Below are positions 26,768 through 37,287 of a DNA stretch of 64,000 nucleotides, piece by piece; the stretch's first letter is position 1, and each line of letters opens with the position of its first letter. Source of the stretch: Bacillus nitratireducens. GTDB lineage: Bacteria; Bacillota; Bacilli; Bacillales; Bacillaceae_G. Below the pieces are notes generated by a model. That model was not told where the DNA came from and did no database searches. It saw only the letters and a program-made list of their open reading frames with translations. The stretch is taken from NCBI RefSeq assembly GCF_001884135.1, contig NZ_MAOC01000077.1, forward strand, positions 111,283 through 175,282, given 5' to 3'. Position numbers and translations under genes: made by a program.

Positions 26768-26829
26768 GAGGAGTTACATTATTAAAAGCGAAATGAGTAT
26801 ATATTCTTACATAAAAAGGAGCGTTTAAA

Positions 26830-27420
26830 TTGGGCATTTTACAACGTTTAATCAAACAAGCGAAAAATCCTCGTGGAACAATCGGTTCCTCAATGCTTTG
26901 TATTATGAACTCTGCACATACGAGACTAACAAATTGGGCTTTACAAAAAATACATATACGTGAAGATGCAGTTATTTTAGATATTGGTTGTGGGGGTGGT
27001 AAAACAATACATACGCTTTCGAAACTAACTCCGTTTGGGAAAATATATGGAATTGATTACTCCGATCAAGCTGTGAAAGATTCTATACATACGAATATGA
27101 AAGATGTACAAACACAAAAAGTAACTGTTCAAAAAGCAAGCGTCTCTTCTATTCCACATCATGCGAACTTCTTCGATCTCATTACCGCTTTTCAAACACA
27201 CTACTTTTGGCCTGATGTGGAACAAGATATAAAAGAAGTATTTCGCGTCCTACAACCGAACGGATCCTTTTTATTAGTGGCTGAAACTTTCAAAATTCAA
27301 TATCATATGGAGAAATGTAATACGACTGAAGAATTAATAAACCTATTTTATAATACAGGATTTACAAGCGTGAAATGTTATGAAGAAAGAGGTTGCCTTT
27401 GCATAATAGGAAATAAATAA
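26830..27420 (+). CDS. Class I SAM-dependent methyltransferase
   Basis: A 196-residue methyltransferase. Motif I is DIGCGGGKTIHTLSKL near residue 42, followed by an acidic residue (YGIDYSD) for the ribose and VEQDIKEVFRVLQPNGSFLLV, as in small-molecule methyltransferases. The start is TTG at 26830 with AAAGGAGCG upstream. It is separated from the maturation operon by a terminator, so a role in modifying the same peptide is possible but not shown. Substrate unknown. Confidence 0.85.
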   Translation: MGILQRLIKQAKNPRGTIGSSMLCIMNSAHTRLTNWALQKIHIREDAVILDIGCGGGKTIHTLSKLTPFGKIYGIDYSDQAVKDSIHTNMKDVQTQKVTVQKASVSSIPHHANFFDLITAFQTHYFWPDVEQDIKEVFRVLQPNGSFLLVAETFKIQYHMEKCNTTEELINLFYNTGFTSVKCYEERGCLCIIGNK

Positions 27421-27449
27421 AAAGCAGACCTCTCAAGGCCTGCTTTTTC
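27418..27449. terminator. Bidirectional terminator
   Basis: AAAAGCAG...CTGCTTTT stem with one inner mismatch, between the plus-strand methyltransferase and the convergent minus-strand gene. A-run and T-run flank it. Confidence 0.8.
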
Positions 27450-27450
27450 A

Positions 27451-27861
27451 CTAGATTAATTTAAAGATACTCTTAATTTGTCTTGCAAATAACCAGTTTT
27501 TCGTACCGTAGTTATCATTTAGACTGTCTAAATCGATAGATTTCCCATTAGCAAACTTTAGTTCTAACGTTGTATTTTTGTCATTTGTTTTTAGATTGCT
27601 ATTTGTAATGTCATCATACTTTAGTTTCTCAATTTCAACATACTCTTCTTTTTCTTGTCCGATAACAACATGATCTTGGAAGAAGAACAATACTTCTACT
27701 TTCTTACCGAAACAAAATACGTTTTTCGTATAAATTAATGTCGCGTTATCAAGTCCGACACATACTTCTTTCATCTCTTCAACAACGTTTCCTAAGTCTT
27801 CTTCGTTTCTTGCATTTGACTCAGCAATCCATTCTTCGATTATATTCATGTTAATTGCCAT
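27451..27861 (-). CDS. DUF3908-like protein, 136 aa
   Basis: A small soluble protein seen in Bacillus, here assigned by overall resemblance to the DUF3908 family. It has an acidic N-terminal helix and an alternating hydrophobic/charged C-terminal half (TTLELKFANGKSIDLDSLND), suggesting beta structure. The ATG at 27861 has AGGGGGCAC upstream; an in-frame ATG also lies four codons later. Function unknown. Monocistronic, convergent with the methyltransferase. Confidence 0.7.
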   Translation of the reverse strand: MAINMNIIEEWIAESNARNEEDLGNVVEEMKEVCVGLDNATLIYTKNVFCFGKKVEVLFFFQDHVVIGQEKEEYVEIEKLKYDDITNSNLKTNDKNTTLELKFANGKSIDLDSLNDNYGTKNWLFARQIKSIFKLI

Positions 27862-28007
27862 ACTGTGCCCCCTGGTTCGTTCATTGCTTTATTAAAAAAT
27901 AAATACTATATGACAATATAAGCGATACGTACTATGTTTTCAAGGGCGAACGGTATATTCAAAATAAAGTTAAATTTCAAAGTAATATATCAGGGGCACC
28001 TATTTCA

Positions 28008-28496
28008 TTATATTTTAAACGTCTGAACGAGGCATTCTTCATCATCGATTAGCTGTGTTCGCTCGTCAAATTCAATTTTCAGCTCTCTATATACTTTCTT
28101 CCAAAAAGAAACAGCTGGTATATTTTTTGTAAGTTCAATAACGAAATATTGTCCTCGTTTCGCTTCTAGCAAATTTTCAATAACCTTCTTTCCGATTCCT
28201 TTTCCCTTATATTGATTCAATATGAAAATATCATTAATACTAAAGTCGTTTTCTTGCTCCAAAAATGGACGTTCCAATAGTAATAAAAATCCTACAATAC
28301 TATGATCAACTTTTATAAAATACGGAGTGATTCCATCATTTCCCCAAAACATATGCAAATCTTCGTATTCAAAAAAACCATCCGCTCCAATCGTTATATT
28401 AGTAGTGAACTTAGAGAGGTCATGTAGATATAGTGAATATAAATTACGTAAAATCATTTTTTCTGATTCTTGAACTTTTTGAAGTGCCACAACCAT
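28008..28496 (-). CDS. GNAT family N-acetyltransferase
   Basis: A 162-residue acetyltransferase of the GNAT fold. The acetyl-CoA binding loop reads NQYKGKGIGKKVIENLLEA, with the Q/RxxGxG/A signature. The preceding strand (FSINDIFI) and the following FVIELTKNIPAVSFWKKVY fit motifs A and B. The acceptor is unknown. Start ATG 28496 has GGAAGGGGATC upstream. Monocistronic. Confidence 0.85.
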   Translation of the reverse strand: MVVALQKVQESEKMILRNLYSLYLHDLSKFTTNITIGADGFFEYEDLHMFWGNDGITPYFIKVDHSIVGFLLLLERPFLEQENDFSINDIFILNQYKGKGIGKKVIENLLEAKRGQYFVIELTKNIPAVSFWKKVYRELKIEFDERTQLIDDEECLVQTFKI

Positions 28497-28579
28497 TTTT
28501 AAAGATCCCCTTCCCTATATGTAACTATTTCCCAAACCTCTTTATTCGACAAAATTGATTACTCCCCTTTAACGAAAAA

Positions 28580-29995
<1,416 letters not shown>

Positions 29996-30130
29996 TTAAA
30001 TTGTAAAGAAAAAGAATTTAATCTACAAGTTTGGTGCATAAAACTATGCCTTAATAGGTATCCGTCGTGTCTTATAAACAAGATGTTTAATATGCTATAA
30101 CAGTAACTATCGAAAGTAGGTGAAACATAC

Positions 30131-30559
30131 ATGTGCGCCGGCCTTCTCGCTCAAACTCCAGAGGAACCGCAAGAACCGAAACCCGCCGTGTCGCTTGACC
30201 AAGAATTTTCCATTAACGCAACATTATACAGCGCTCGTGCTTGGTTATCTAACGACGAGACTTTCGCACAAACTATTTGGAAAGGCTCTCGCTTCGCTTC
30301 AGCATCACACGCTGGCAAGTCCATCTTACCAATCGGTACTGTTAAAATTTTGAACTTATCTGATGATACAATAACAGTTACTGCATCATCAGAATCAGAT
30401 GATGTCCTCAAAATAGTCGTACCGCCTCGTTCTGAAGGTGTTTTAACATCTAGTGCATTATCTGATGTGCAAGCTAGTACATCAGGAGGAGCAAGTAAAG
30501 TCACATTCCTCTTTCACATCTTTTTCTCAAGGGATCCTGGTCCAGCTAAACAACCATAG
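30131..30559 (+). CDS. Hypothetical protein, 142 aa
   Basis: I do not recognise the family. The protein starts MCAGLLAQTPEEPQEPKPA and has a Pro/Glu-rich N-terminus, then Ser/Thr-rich beta-like segments (TVKILNLSDDTITVTASSESDD) and ends SRDPGPAKQP. There is no true signal peptide. The start ATG has AGTAGGTGA upstream, and a strong terminator follows, so it is a real monocistronic gene. Its composition (Ser, Thr, Ala rich, few Lys) resembles small Bacillus spore-surface or virion-like beta proteins, but that is only a compositional impression. Confidence 0.65.
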   Translation: MCAGLLAQTPEEPQEPKPAVSLDQEFSINATLYSARAWLSNDETFAQTIWKGSRFASASHAGKSILPIGTVKILNLSDDTITVTASSESDDVLKIVVPPRSEGVLTSSALSDVQASTSGGASKVTFLFHIFFSRDPGPAKQP

Positions 30560-30591
30560 AAAAGGTACAGTAATATACACTGTACCTTTTT
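30560..30591. terminator. Bidirectional terminator
   Basis: AAAAGGTACAGT and ACTGTACCTTTT form a perfect 12-bp stem; it lies between convergent genes and has A- and T-runs on both sides. Confidence 0.9.
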
Positions 30592-30599
30592 CATGCACT

Positions 30600-31835
30600 C
30601 TATTCTCTTGATTTAATCAGTTCAACATTATAAGCTTCCACACTCGTTAACGTTCCCGTAAAATACGGATTTTCTCTGTACCAAGACTGTTTTGAAAAAT
30701 ACGCCTGCATATCTTTCGTTTGAAACATATGTCCATGCCTTGCGTATATTTCATTTCTAGCAATTTTCAACTGTTCTTTCGATAAATATGTTAAGTCCTC
30801 ACTCGTTAATTTTCGAACATCACTATCAGGGAAGATGAAACCATTATATACATAATGAGTAGTAGGCGGCGGAGTAACATTGTAAACAACTGTTTTTTCT
30901 ACACTTTTCTTTTGGAATGGAAGATTATAAGCCGACAGTGCCGTTACAGTTTCTACCTTCGTCGTTTCCCTTCCGTTTTCTCCATTTCGTTCTAAATAAA
31001 TCGCCGCACTTCCATCAGTCGCTACCGGTCCCCACGTAATTTCTTCTCCGGTCAACGCAGTAACTGGCTTTTGATTCACGTACAATGTCGCACCAGGCAC
31101 ATTCGTTTGAACTGTAATATATTGCCCTTGCAACGTTAAATCTACCGTTACATTATTTTGACTTTGTTTTATAAGTACAACCTTTTCCTCTCTTGATAGT
31201 TTTACATGGTCATTTTTATATTCCGCTTGAAACACTTGAGCCCCTGGAAGAAACGGTCCATATTGCTTCTCAAACTTTTTATCATTTGTCTTATCAATTT
31301 CTTTTCCGTTCATTTTTAATAATGTACCTTTTTCATTTGTAAGCAAAGTCGTATAATACGTCTTCGCTTTCAATTTATAACGATCGAATATAAAGAAATA
31401 CTTCCCTTCTTTCGTTAAAGAAAAATCTGCTCTTTCTATTCCATCCCCTTGTTTTTCACCTTGCCTCAAATATTCTTTCAATTCATTCACATAAGATGGG
31501 TTTTCTTTTATATATGAAAATAGAGGCGTTACACACTCTCTCGTGACAATAACGGCTGGATCATCTGCCATGATGATCTCAGCTAATTTCTCCCCGTCCC
31601 TCTCTTGTAAAATAGTAATCATTCGGTCTACTTGTGCTGTCTGCTTATAATACGATGATCCATACAAATACAATCCAACAATTACTATAACAAGTAATGT
31701 TAAGAGTGTAATGCCAACTTTTGTACCGCCGCTCATTTTCTTCTTTACTACAAGACTTTCCCTCTTCAGCCCGCAGTTTTGGCAAAATTGCACTCCATCT
31801 TCATACTGAACTCCGCACTTAGTACATACATTCAT
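30600..31835 (-). CDS. Zinc-ribbon membrane protein with C-terminal YARHG domain (YvbJ-like)
   Basis: A 411-residue protein. The N-terminal zinc ribbon reads CTKCG...CQNCG, then a membrane span near residues 42-62 (VGITLLTLLVIVIVGLYLYG) leads to an extracytoplasmic region resembling TcaA/YvbJ proteins. The C-terminus carries the YARHG motif (ARNEIYARHGHMF). I chose the ATG at 31835, with AGGTGG eight bases upstream, rather than the GTG at 31847. It follows a second zinc-ribbon membrane protein by 20 bases and is co-transcribed. The family is linked to cell-envelope functions; the exact role is not known. Confidence 0.8.
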   Translation of the reverse strand: MNVCTKCGVQYEDGVQFCQNCGLKRESLVVKKKMSGGTKVGITLLTLLVIVIVGLYLYGSSYYKQTAQVDRMITILQERDGEKLAEIIMADDPAVIVTRECVTPLFSYIKENPSYVNELKEYLRQGEKQGDGIERADFSLTKEGKYFFIFDRYKLKAKTYYTTLLTNEKGTLLKMNGKEIDKTNDKKFEKQYGPFLPGAQVFQAEYKNDHVKLSREEKVVLIKQSQNNVTVDLTLQGQYITVQTNVPGATLYVNQKPVTALTGEEITWGPVATDGSAAIYLERNGENGRETTKVETVTALSAYNLPFQKKSVEKTVVYNVTPPPTTHYVYNGFIFPDSDVRKLTSEDLTYLSKEQLKIARNEIYARHGHMFQTKDMQAYFSKQSWYRENPYFTGTLTSVEAYNVELIKSRE

Positions 31836-31854
31836 CCATTCAACCACCTTTTCA

Positions 31855-32640
31855 TTAGAAGCCTGTGAATCCCCCAGTAAAGGTTTGAATTATCGTGTTA
31901 ATGTAAGACCAAAATACAATCCATGTTGCGATTCCGATGAAAACATTTGCGATAAGAAGAGCGTAAACAAGATCTAATCCACCGTTATCTAATTTCACTA
32001 TAGATACAATTACACTAATTCCCATATAAGTTACCGCCACCGATAGTAATATCGGTAAGAAAAAGATTAATAAAAAACTAAAAAGAAAAGAAAGCACTAA
32101 TATAGCAATAGCCGGAGTCGCTATCGTCCCCCATATACCGAATGCTTCAAGAAAAGAAAAAGATGATTGCATCATCTTACCACTTACAAAAATAAGAAAT
32201 CCGACAAATAAAGTTAAAATTAATAAAAAGAAAAAGACCTTTACAGATTCTCCGAAGAAAGTAGGAGTAGGTATATCGGGCACTAATGTCCTCGTAACAG
32301 TCGCCGCTGCGCTCATCATTCTATAAAAAATACATGCTCCTAAAAAACAAATAAGTACAAGGCTTGCAATTCCATTTCGCACTTCAATATTTCCACTTTT
32401 CATAACGGCCGATGGTGATTTAAAAGCATTTTTAAAGAACTGAAAATAGCCACTTGCAAATTGTTTCGCTTGCTCTACTGTTTCATTTGGGCGAGTTTCC
32501 TTTTCTTGTGCTACACGTGCTAATTCTGGCCCTTCTTCTTGGCCACTACTTGCCACTACTTCTTCCGTTAACGAATGTCCACAATTCCCGCAAAACTTTG
32601 CTTCCACTGCATTTTCTGTATGACACGCCGGACAGTTCAT
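31855..32640 (-). CDS. Zinc-ribbon multi-span membrane protein
   Basis: A 261-residue protein with an N-terminal zinc ribbon (CPACH...CGNCG) and five or so hydrophobic segments from residue 90 to the end. The linker (residues 25-75) is polar. It is the first gene of a pair with the YARHG protein. Ribosome binding site GGAGGGATGAGAGA precedes the ATG. Function unknown; such pairs are common in Bacillus envelope loci. Confidence 0.8.
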   Translation of the reverse strand: MNCPACHTENAVEAKFCGNCGHSLTEEVVASSGQEEGPELARVAQEKETRPNETVEQAKQFASGYFQFFKNAFKSPSAVMKSGNIEVRNGIASLVLICFLGACIFYRMMSAAATVTRTLVPDIPTPTFFGESVKVFFFLLILTLFVGFLIFVSGKMMQSSFSFLEAFGIWGTIATPAIAILVLSFLFSFLLIFFLPILLSVAVTYMGISVIVSIVKLDNGGLDLVYALLIANVFIGIATWIVFWSYINTIIQTFTGGFTGF

Positions 32641-32826
32641 TCTCTCATCCCTCCTTAAGCATATACCTTATAGGGTGTTACAAATTCAATATATGACTTT
32701 GGACATAAAACATGACTACAAGAAAAAGATTATGAAATCCTTCTTTTAAACGAAACTATGTGTGCTAGTAATATAGAAAAATAATGTTATTATGAAACAG
32801 AGCAAATAACATTTTTAAAAGATTGG

Positions 32827-33669
32827 ATGAAGACAGTGGATTTTGTAAACTCGATTTTTCAAACACTCCTTACAAGCGTGATCCAATTATTTTCTTTAAT
32901 TGGTGTCATCATTGTAATTGGATTTATATTAGGTTATTTAGAATCTCTCACACGAATGTATTGGTCGAGAGCTTTTGGTAGGAAAGGCTTCCTTTTAACT
33001 GCGTGGATTGGTGTCCCTATTCATGAACTTGGACATGCAATTATGTGTGTACTATTTCGTCATAAAATTGTAGCAACACAGTTTTTCCCAACAGATACAA
33101 GTCAAGGTGCTTTAGGCTACGTACAACATCAATACAATCAAAAAAGTGTATATCAACGCATTGGGAATTTCTTCATTGGAATTGGCCCTATTATTTCTGG
33201 TATTACTGCCTTAATACTTTTAATGCGCTATTTCGTACCAGAGTCATATTCTTTATTTAATACGACTCTCGAAACAACTGTTGCATCGACTTCTATTAAC
33301 TTAGACATGATCCAAAACATGTTTTTATCAACATTCTTTTTATTAAAAAGCTTGTTTACAATGAGCAATTTATTGACCCCTTCTTTTTGGTTATTTTTAT
33401 TTATCGCTATTTGTATTTCTGCACATATTGCTTTAAGTAAACCAGACATTAAAGGATCAATAGACGGTGTCATCGTCATGTTTATCATATTATTTTTATT
33501 CAATATAATAGCGGGACTGCTTCAGTACGACAGTAATCAGCTAATTGGACAGGTTATGAAATATAATATGTATCTCATTGCATTTTCTAGTGTAGCGCTT
33601 CTTTTCTCTTGTATTTCTACACTTGTTAGTTTTGGGTTTTATAAAATAAGAGGAGGGCGTTCTTTTTGA
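32827..33669 (+). CDS. Membrane protein with HELGH motif (M50-like)
   Basis: A 280-residue polytopic protein with about six to seven membrane segments. It carries PIHELGHAIMC near residue 67, a zinc-metalloprotease HExxH motif inside a membrane segment as in intramembrane (site-2/M50-like) proteases. A further conserved Asp ligand was not identified, so proteolysis is a hypothesis. The ATG at 32827 has a poor upstream site; a GTG at 32836 is an alternative. Monocistronic, convergent with the YukJ-like gene through a shared hairpin. Confidence 0.75.
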   Translation: MKTVDFVNSIFQTLLTSVIQLFSLIGVIIVIGFILGYLESLTRMYWSRAFGRKGFLLTAWIGVPIHELGHAIMCVLFRHKIVATQFFPTDTSQGALGYVQHQYNQKSVYQRIGNFFIGIGPIISGITALILLMRYFVPESYSLFNTTLETTVASTSINLDMIQNMFLSTFFLLKSLFTMSNLLTPSFWLFLFIAICISAHIALSKPDIKGSIDGVIVMFIILFLFNIIAGLLQYDSNQLIGQVMKYNMYLIAFSSVALLFSCISTLVSFGFYKIRGGRSF

Positions 33670-33677
33670 ACGCCCTC
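33653..33677. terminator. Bidirectional terminator
   Basis: GAGGGCGTTC and GAACGCCCTC form a perfect 10-bp stem around TTTTT. It overlaps the stop codon of the HELGH protein and lies just past the end of the YukJ-like gene. Confidence 0.75.
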
Positions 33678-33683
33678 TTCTCA

Positions 33684-34367
33684 TTAATTATTTTTCTTAT
33701 GATCACAATGCTCCACCGGAACACGAGCATGCCCCTCTTCATCGGTACACCATGATTGCGATTGAAAAGCAAGAAAGATACCTATCCACTCTTCCCTCTT
33801 CTCAAAATGAATGAGCAAACCACCGTCTTGCCATATCCCATCATCACCTTGCCATTTCTCTACATTCCCTTGATTCATATGAATATCGTGTATGCCGTTT
33901 CCTGGTTCGAAATGAAAGTAAGAATCGGGTGTATTTTCTTCTGGCCCCCATCTTTCACCAAACGCGTAAATAATTGCTTTTTCTTCTATCGCTTGCTTTA
34001 TATAACGCTCTATTTTTTCATTTAAATCATTATCAACTCCTGCTTTTTCAGCAGGTAAAGGAATCATTTGATTCGAATCAAATAAATTACCTCTTACATA
34101 ATCTAAAGCCACTTTCGACTCATTGTTTTTCACTTCCGTAAAACCGAACGGTAATGTCGGTAAAATATAAATCGCCTCTGACCGAATATTGTTGCTCGCA
34201 AAATATAAAACTTCTGACGGATAACTTTGCGACTTCACGTTAATTGCAATACGATAATCTACTTCTGCTTCGCCTTGTAAATGAACTTGATAATGAGGTA
34301 TTTTCCCTTTTCCAATCTTTGATTGTATAACTGTACCTTTTAATACACCGTAGTTTTTTAAGGGCAT
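33684..34367 (-). CDS. YukJ-like (DUF2278) protein
   Basis: A 227-residue soluble protein similar to B. subtilis YukJ (DUF2278). The N-terminus (PLKNYGVLKGTVI) and the middle (AFGERWGPE..., GIHDIHMNQGN) are typical. The ATG at 34367 has TAGGAG eight bases upstream, while the ATG at 34376 overlaps that site and is rejected as start. Function of the family is not known; no membrane segment is present. Confidence 0.82.
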   Translation of the reverse strand: MPLKNYGVLKGTVIQSKIGKGKIPHYQVHLQGEAEVDYRIAINVKSQSYPSEVLYFASNNIRSEAIYILPTLPFGFTEVKNNESKVALDYVRGNLFDSNQMIPLPAEKAGVDNDLNEKIERYIKQAIEEKAIIYAFGERWGPEENTPDSYFHFEPGNGIHDIHMNQGNVEKWQGDDGIWQDGGLLIHFEKREEWIGIFLAFQSQSWCTDEEGHARVPVEHCDHKKNN

Positions 34368-34431
34368 CTCTTTCATCTCCTATTCATTTAGTAGAAGCTT
34401 TTCATATTTAAAACATTATCCAGTCATAAAG

Positions 34432-34459
34432 AAAATCCTCCTATGTTAGGAGGATTTTT
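34432..34459 (-). terminator. Terminator of the lactate-permease-like gene
   Basis: AAAATCCTCC and GGAGGATTTT pair around TATGTTA, with an A-run/T-run. It overlaps the stop codon end at 34458. Confidence 0.85.
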
Positions 34460-35957
34460 AATTTCTCAATATATACCAAAAAACAACTTCCACTACTACA
34501 AGCAACACCGCACCAAAAATCATTAGTGTCGTCTTCTTTAATAGTTCATTTTCACGATACGGGATATTACATAAATAAGCACCAAGCGTAATCCGTGATG
34601 GGCAAGCGATTGTCGCTACTGATGATGCGGTATTTTGAAGTGTTGTGACGTATTGCCACGGAAGTGCTACGTTTTGCGCTGTTTGCATTTGCAGTTTTAT
34701 AAACATTGCATTTGACCCTGCGTTACTACCAGTTAAAAAGCCGCCGATTCCGCCAATGAACGGAGCAACGAAAATGAAAAACGTACCAAATGTTTCACCA
34801 GCTGTTTCTGCGAGTAATGAATGCATACCAGATGCCCCCATTAGTTCTGAAATTGCAATGAACATTGTCGTTGTAATAGCGAAAGGAATCCATTGTTTTA
34901 TCGTTTGCGAGAGTGATTGTTTCATAATATTAGATGGAATGCGGAAGAAAATAATTGTAAACAAACAAGTCATGGCGAGCCAAAATCCTGGCGAATATAG
35001 TAGTTCTAGTCTGTAAGAGTATGATTTTAAATCGAGAACCGCATATGACCTGAGCAAATCATGTAATGCTGGAACGAGGCGAGATAATAAAATACAAACT
35101 GTTAAAAATATATAAGGGCTAATAATTTTTATAATGGATACTTCCCTCTCCGTAGCCGCCGCATGTTCTGTTAAAAGGTTTTGTTCATTTTTCCCTTTTA
35201 ATTTTATGATAAGAAAACCAAATGTAATGGTAACGATAGAACTTAATATCCCTGCTAGTTCAACACTTACGTATGCGTTAGAAAGATAGATTCCGAGAGA
35301 GAATAATAGAAAGAAACCGAATCCTTCCTTCCACTTTTCTATAACTGCCTGAAAGCCACCGACAACGTATAAAGAAAGGAAGATAAAGTATGCAAAAATC
35401 GGGATGCTTAATAATGCTGTATTTGTGCCAAGAGTTGTGAGCGGCATGTTAATAAGCTGCGAACCGATAATCGTACCTGTTGCCATCGCGCCCCATGAAC
35501 TTGCAAGTAGACCGATAAACGAAAGTAGTACAGCTTGAAACGGTTTATAGCCTAACGAAAGAAAGATTGGCGCTGCAACCATAAAACCAATTCCGAACCC
35601 ACTCACTGATTCAATAAGTGGACAAATACCAAAACACATTAGAAGCATTTGTAATAAGCGATCGTGTGTGACTTGTTCTAGAAATCGTGCTACTTGATCG
35701 ATGTATCCCATTTTGTTCATGAGGTGAAATAAAAAAATACCGAAAAACAAAACGTATCCGACAATAAAACAAATCAACCAACCTTTAATCGTAGCGTGTA
35801 CAGTTTCACTTATCCCTAATTGAAACGTTGGCGAGAGTAAAACGATTCCGACAGAAACGGCATAAGAGATTAATGAGGCTCTTAATGACGTTTGTTTAAA
35901 CAAAAACAAACAAATGAAAATCATCATAATCGGGATAAGTGCCAACAATATGGCCAT
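34458..35957 (-). CDS. L-lactate permease family transporter (LctP/LldP)
   Basis: A 499-residue protein with about 12-14 membrane segments, similar to the lactate permease family which imports lactate or glycolate with protons. Family phrases include PLIESVSGFGIGFMVAAPIF and the C-terminal GFLTGSNAGSNAMF. It is shorter than the typical 550 residues. Start ATG 35957 is chosen since AAAGAGATGA lies upstream; the ATG at 35975 would overlap no ribosome site. Monocistronic. Substrate assignment is by family only. Confidence 0.85.
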   Translation of the reverse strand: MAILLALIPIMMIFICLFLFKQTSLRASLISYAVSVGIVLLSPTFQLGISETVHATIKGWLICFIVGYVLFFGIFLFHLMNKMGYIDQVARFLEQVTHDRLLQMLLMCFGICPLIESVSGFGIGFMVAAPIFLSLGYKPFQAVLLSFIGLLASSWGAMATGTIIGSQLINMPLTTLGTNTALLSIPIFAYFIFLSLYVVGGFQAVIEKWKEGFGFFLLFSLGIYLSNAYVSVELAGILSSIVTITFGFLIIKLKGKNEQNLLTEHAAATEREVSIIKIISPYIFLTVCILLSRLVPALHDLLRSYAVLDLKSYSYRLELLYSPGFWLAMTCLFTIIFFRIPSNIMKQSLSQTIKQWIPFAITTTMFIAISELMGASGMHSLLAETAGETFGTFFIFVAPFIGGIGGFLTGSNAGSNAMFIKLQMQTAQNVALPWQYVTTLQNTASSVATIACPSRITLGAYLCNIPYRENELLKKTTLMIFGAVLLVVVEVVFWYILRN

Positions 35958-36040
35958 ACTATCATCTCTTTTCATTAAAAATACAATTTTTAACTATTAT
36001 ATAACAGCTGTCATATTTTTCAATTGTTTTTACAACAGAT

Positions 36041-36073
36041 TCAAAAAAGGAGCCGTTTGGCTCCTTTTTTGAA
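36041..36073 (-). terminator. Terminator between lactate-permease-like gene and 36074 gene
   Basis: AAAAAAGGAGCC and GGCTCCTTTTTT form a 12-bp stem around GTTT, directly after the stop of the 36074-36433 gene on the minus strand. Confidence 0.88.
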
Positions 36074-36433
36074 TCACTCCCATTTTCTTTTATCCTGAAA
36101 AACCGTCTGTTGTCCGATTATTTTTTCTAGCACAACAAACACAATATAAGCACATATTACTTGCAATACAATATTTCCAAATTTCATTAATTCAAATGAA
36201 TAAATCCCCCGAAATAACTCGTTTAATAACACAATCGAAACGATACTAAATAATTCTATACTAATCGAAAATATACATACTTCTAAAATAGATTGCTCTT
36301 GTATTCGATTTAATTGGGAAAAGATGAATACATATCCTAAAAACAGAGCCACCAACTCTATTTTCGTCATGCTAATGAGCCAAGCGTATAATGGTACAGT
36401 TAAAAGAAGATATAATAGTTTACGTCTTAGCAT
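36074..36433 (-). CDS. Small membrane protein, 119 aa
   Basis: A hydrophobic 119-residue protein with about four membrane segments (from residues 5, 26, 50 and 85) and a charged tail (QDKRKWE). I do not recognise the family. It is transcribed in the same direction as trp but lies beyond the trp terminator, and ends at its own terminator. Confidence 0.6.
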   Translation of the reverse strand: MLRRKLLYLLLTVPLYAWLISMTKIELVALFLGYVFIFSQLNRIQEQSILEVCIFSISIELFSIVSIVLLNELFRGIYSFELMKFGNIVLQVICAYIVFVVLEKIIGQQTVFQDKRKWE

Positions 36434-36493
36434 GCCTTCTCACCCTCTAAGTTATAAGTATTTTCTGTATATTTTAACATTTATTACGCAAAA

Positions 36494-36525
36494 CAAAAAG
36501 AAGAGACTTATGCCTCTTCTTTTTG
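36494..36525 (-). terminator. Terminator of the trp operon
   Basis: AAAAAGAAGAG and CTCTTCTTTTT pair around the end of trpA; the minus strand gives a T-run. Right arm overlaps the 3' end of trpA. Confidence 0.8.
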
Positions 36526-37284
36526 TTTTACTGCCTGTATTAACTCACGTATTTCCTCTAGCTTTTCATTTTCTAAAAGCTCAATAACTTTACTTCCAAC
36601 GACAACACCGTCGCATATTGTAATCATTTCTTCTACATGTTCCTTCGTTGAAATACCGAACCCTGCCACTACCGGTAAATGCGTATGTGATTTTACTTTT
36701 TCTAAATAACTATGAATCTCATCTTTAAAGTTTTGACGTACTCCCGTTACACCTGCTACTGTAACAGCGTAGACAAATCCCTCTGATTCACTCGTAATTT
36801 TTTCAATTCGCTCAATTGGGCTCGTAACGGTAACGAGTGGAATTAAAGCTATATTCGCCTCACGAAGAAGTGGTATAATAATTTCTTGTTCTTCATACGG
36901 TAAGTCTGGAACGATTATGCCATCCACACCCGCTTCAAGGCAGTTCTCGATGAATCGTTCTTTCCCAAATGCAAGTACTGGATTTAAATATGTCATGAGT
37001 ACAAATGGAATTTGAACTTCTTGCCTCACCTCTATTAATGCTTGAAAAATACCTTTTAATGTTACACCGCTATCTAATGCTCGTTTCCCTGCCCTTTGAA
37101 TAGTTGGCCCGTCTGCGACTGGATCTGAAAATGGGATACCGATTTCAATGATGCTTGCTCCTGCTTCATCAAGAAAACGGATTCTTTCTTTTAACTTTTC
37201 AAGTCCACCATCTCCGCCCATTACGTACGGAATAAATGCTTTCTTACCATTTTTAAACGCTGCTTTAATTTTTTCTACTCCCAT
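36508..37284 (-). CDS. trpA: Tryptophan synthase alpha chain
   Basis: A 258-residue alpha subunit, which splits indole-3-glycerol phosphate into indole and glyceraldehyde 3-phosphate. Signature parts: [28 protein letters not shown] (catalytic Glu and Asp region), PDLPYEE, and GFGISTKEH. It is the last gene of the operon, 3 bases after trpB. Length normal. Confidence 0.97.
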   Translation of the reverse strand: MGVEKIKAAFKNGKKAFIPYVMGGDGGLEKLKERIRFLDEAGASIIEIGIPFSDPVADGPTIQRAGKRALDSGVTLKGIFQALIEVRQEVQIPFVLMTYLNPVLAFGKERFIENCLEAGVDGIIVPDLPYEEQEIIIPLLREANIALIPLVTVTSPIERIEKITSESEGFVYAVTVAGVTGVRQNFKDEIHSYLEKVKSHTHLPVVAGFGISTKEHVEEMITICDGVVVGSKVIELLENEKLEEIRELIQAVKQKEEA

Positions 37285-37287
37285 TTT

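Noticed and set aside
30151-30504. Minus-strand 117-codon frame
   Set aside because: It lies opposite the 30131-30559 gene, which has a good ribosome site and terminator.
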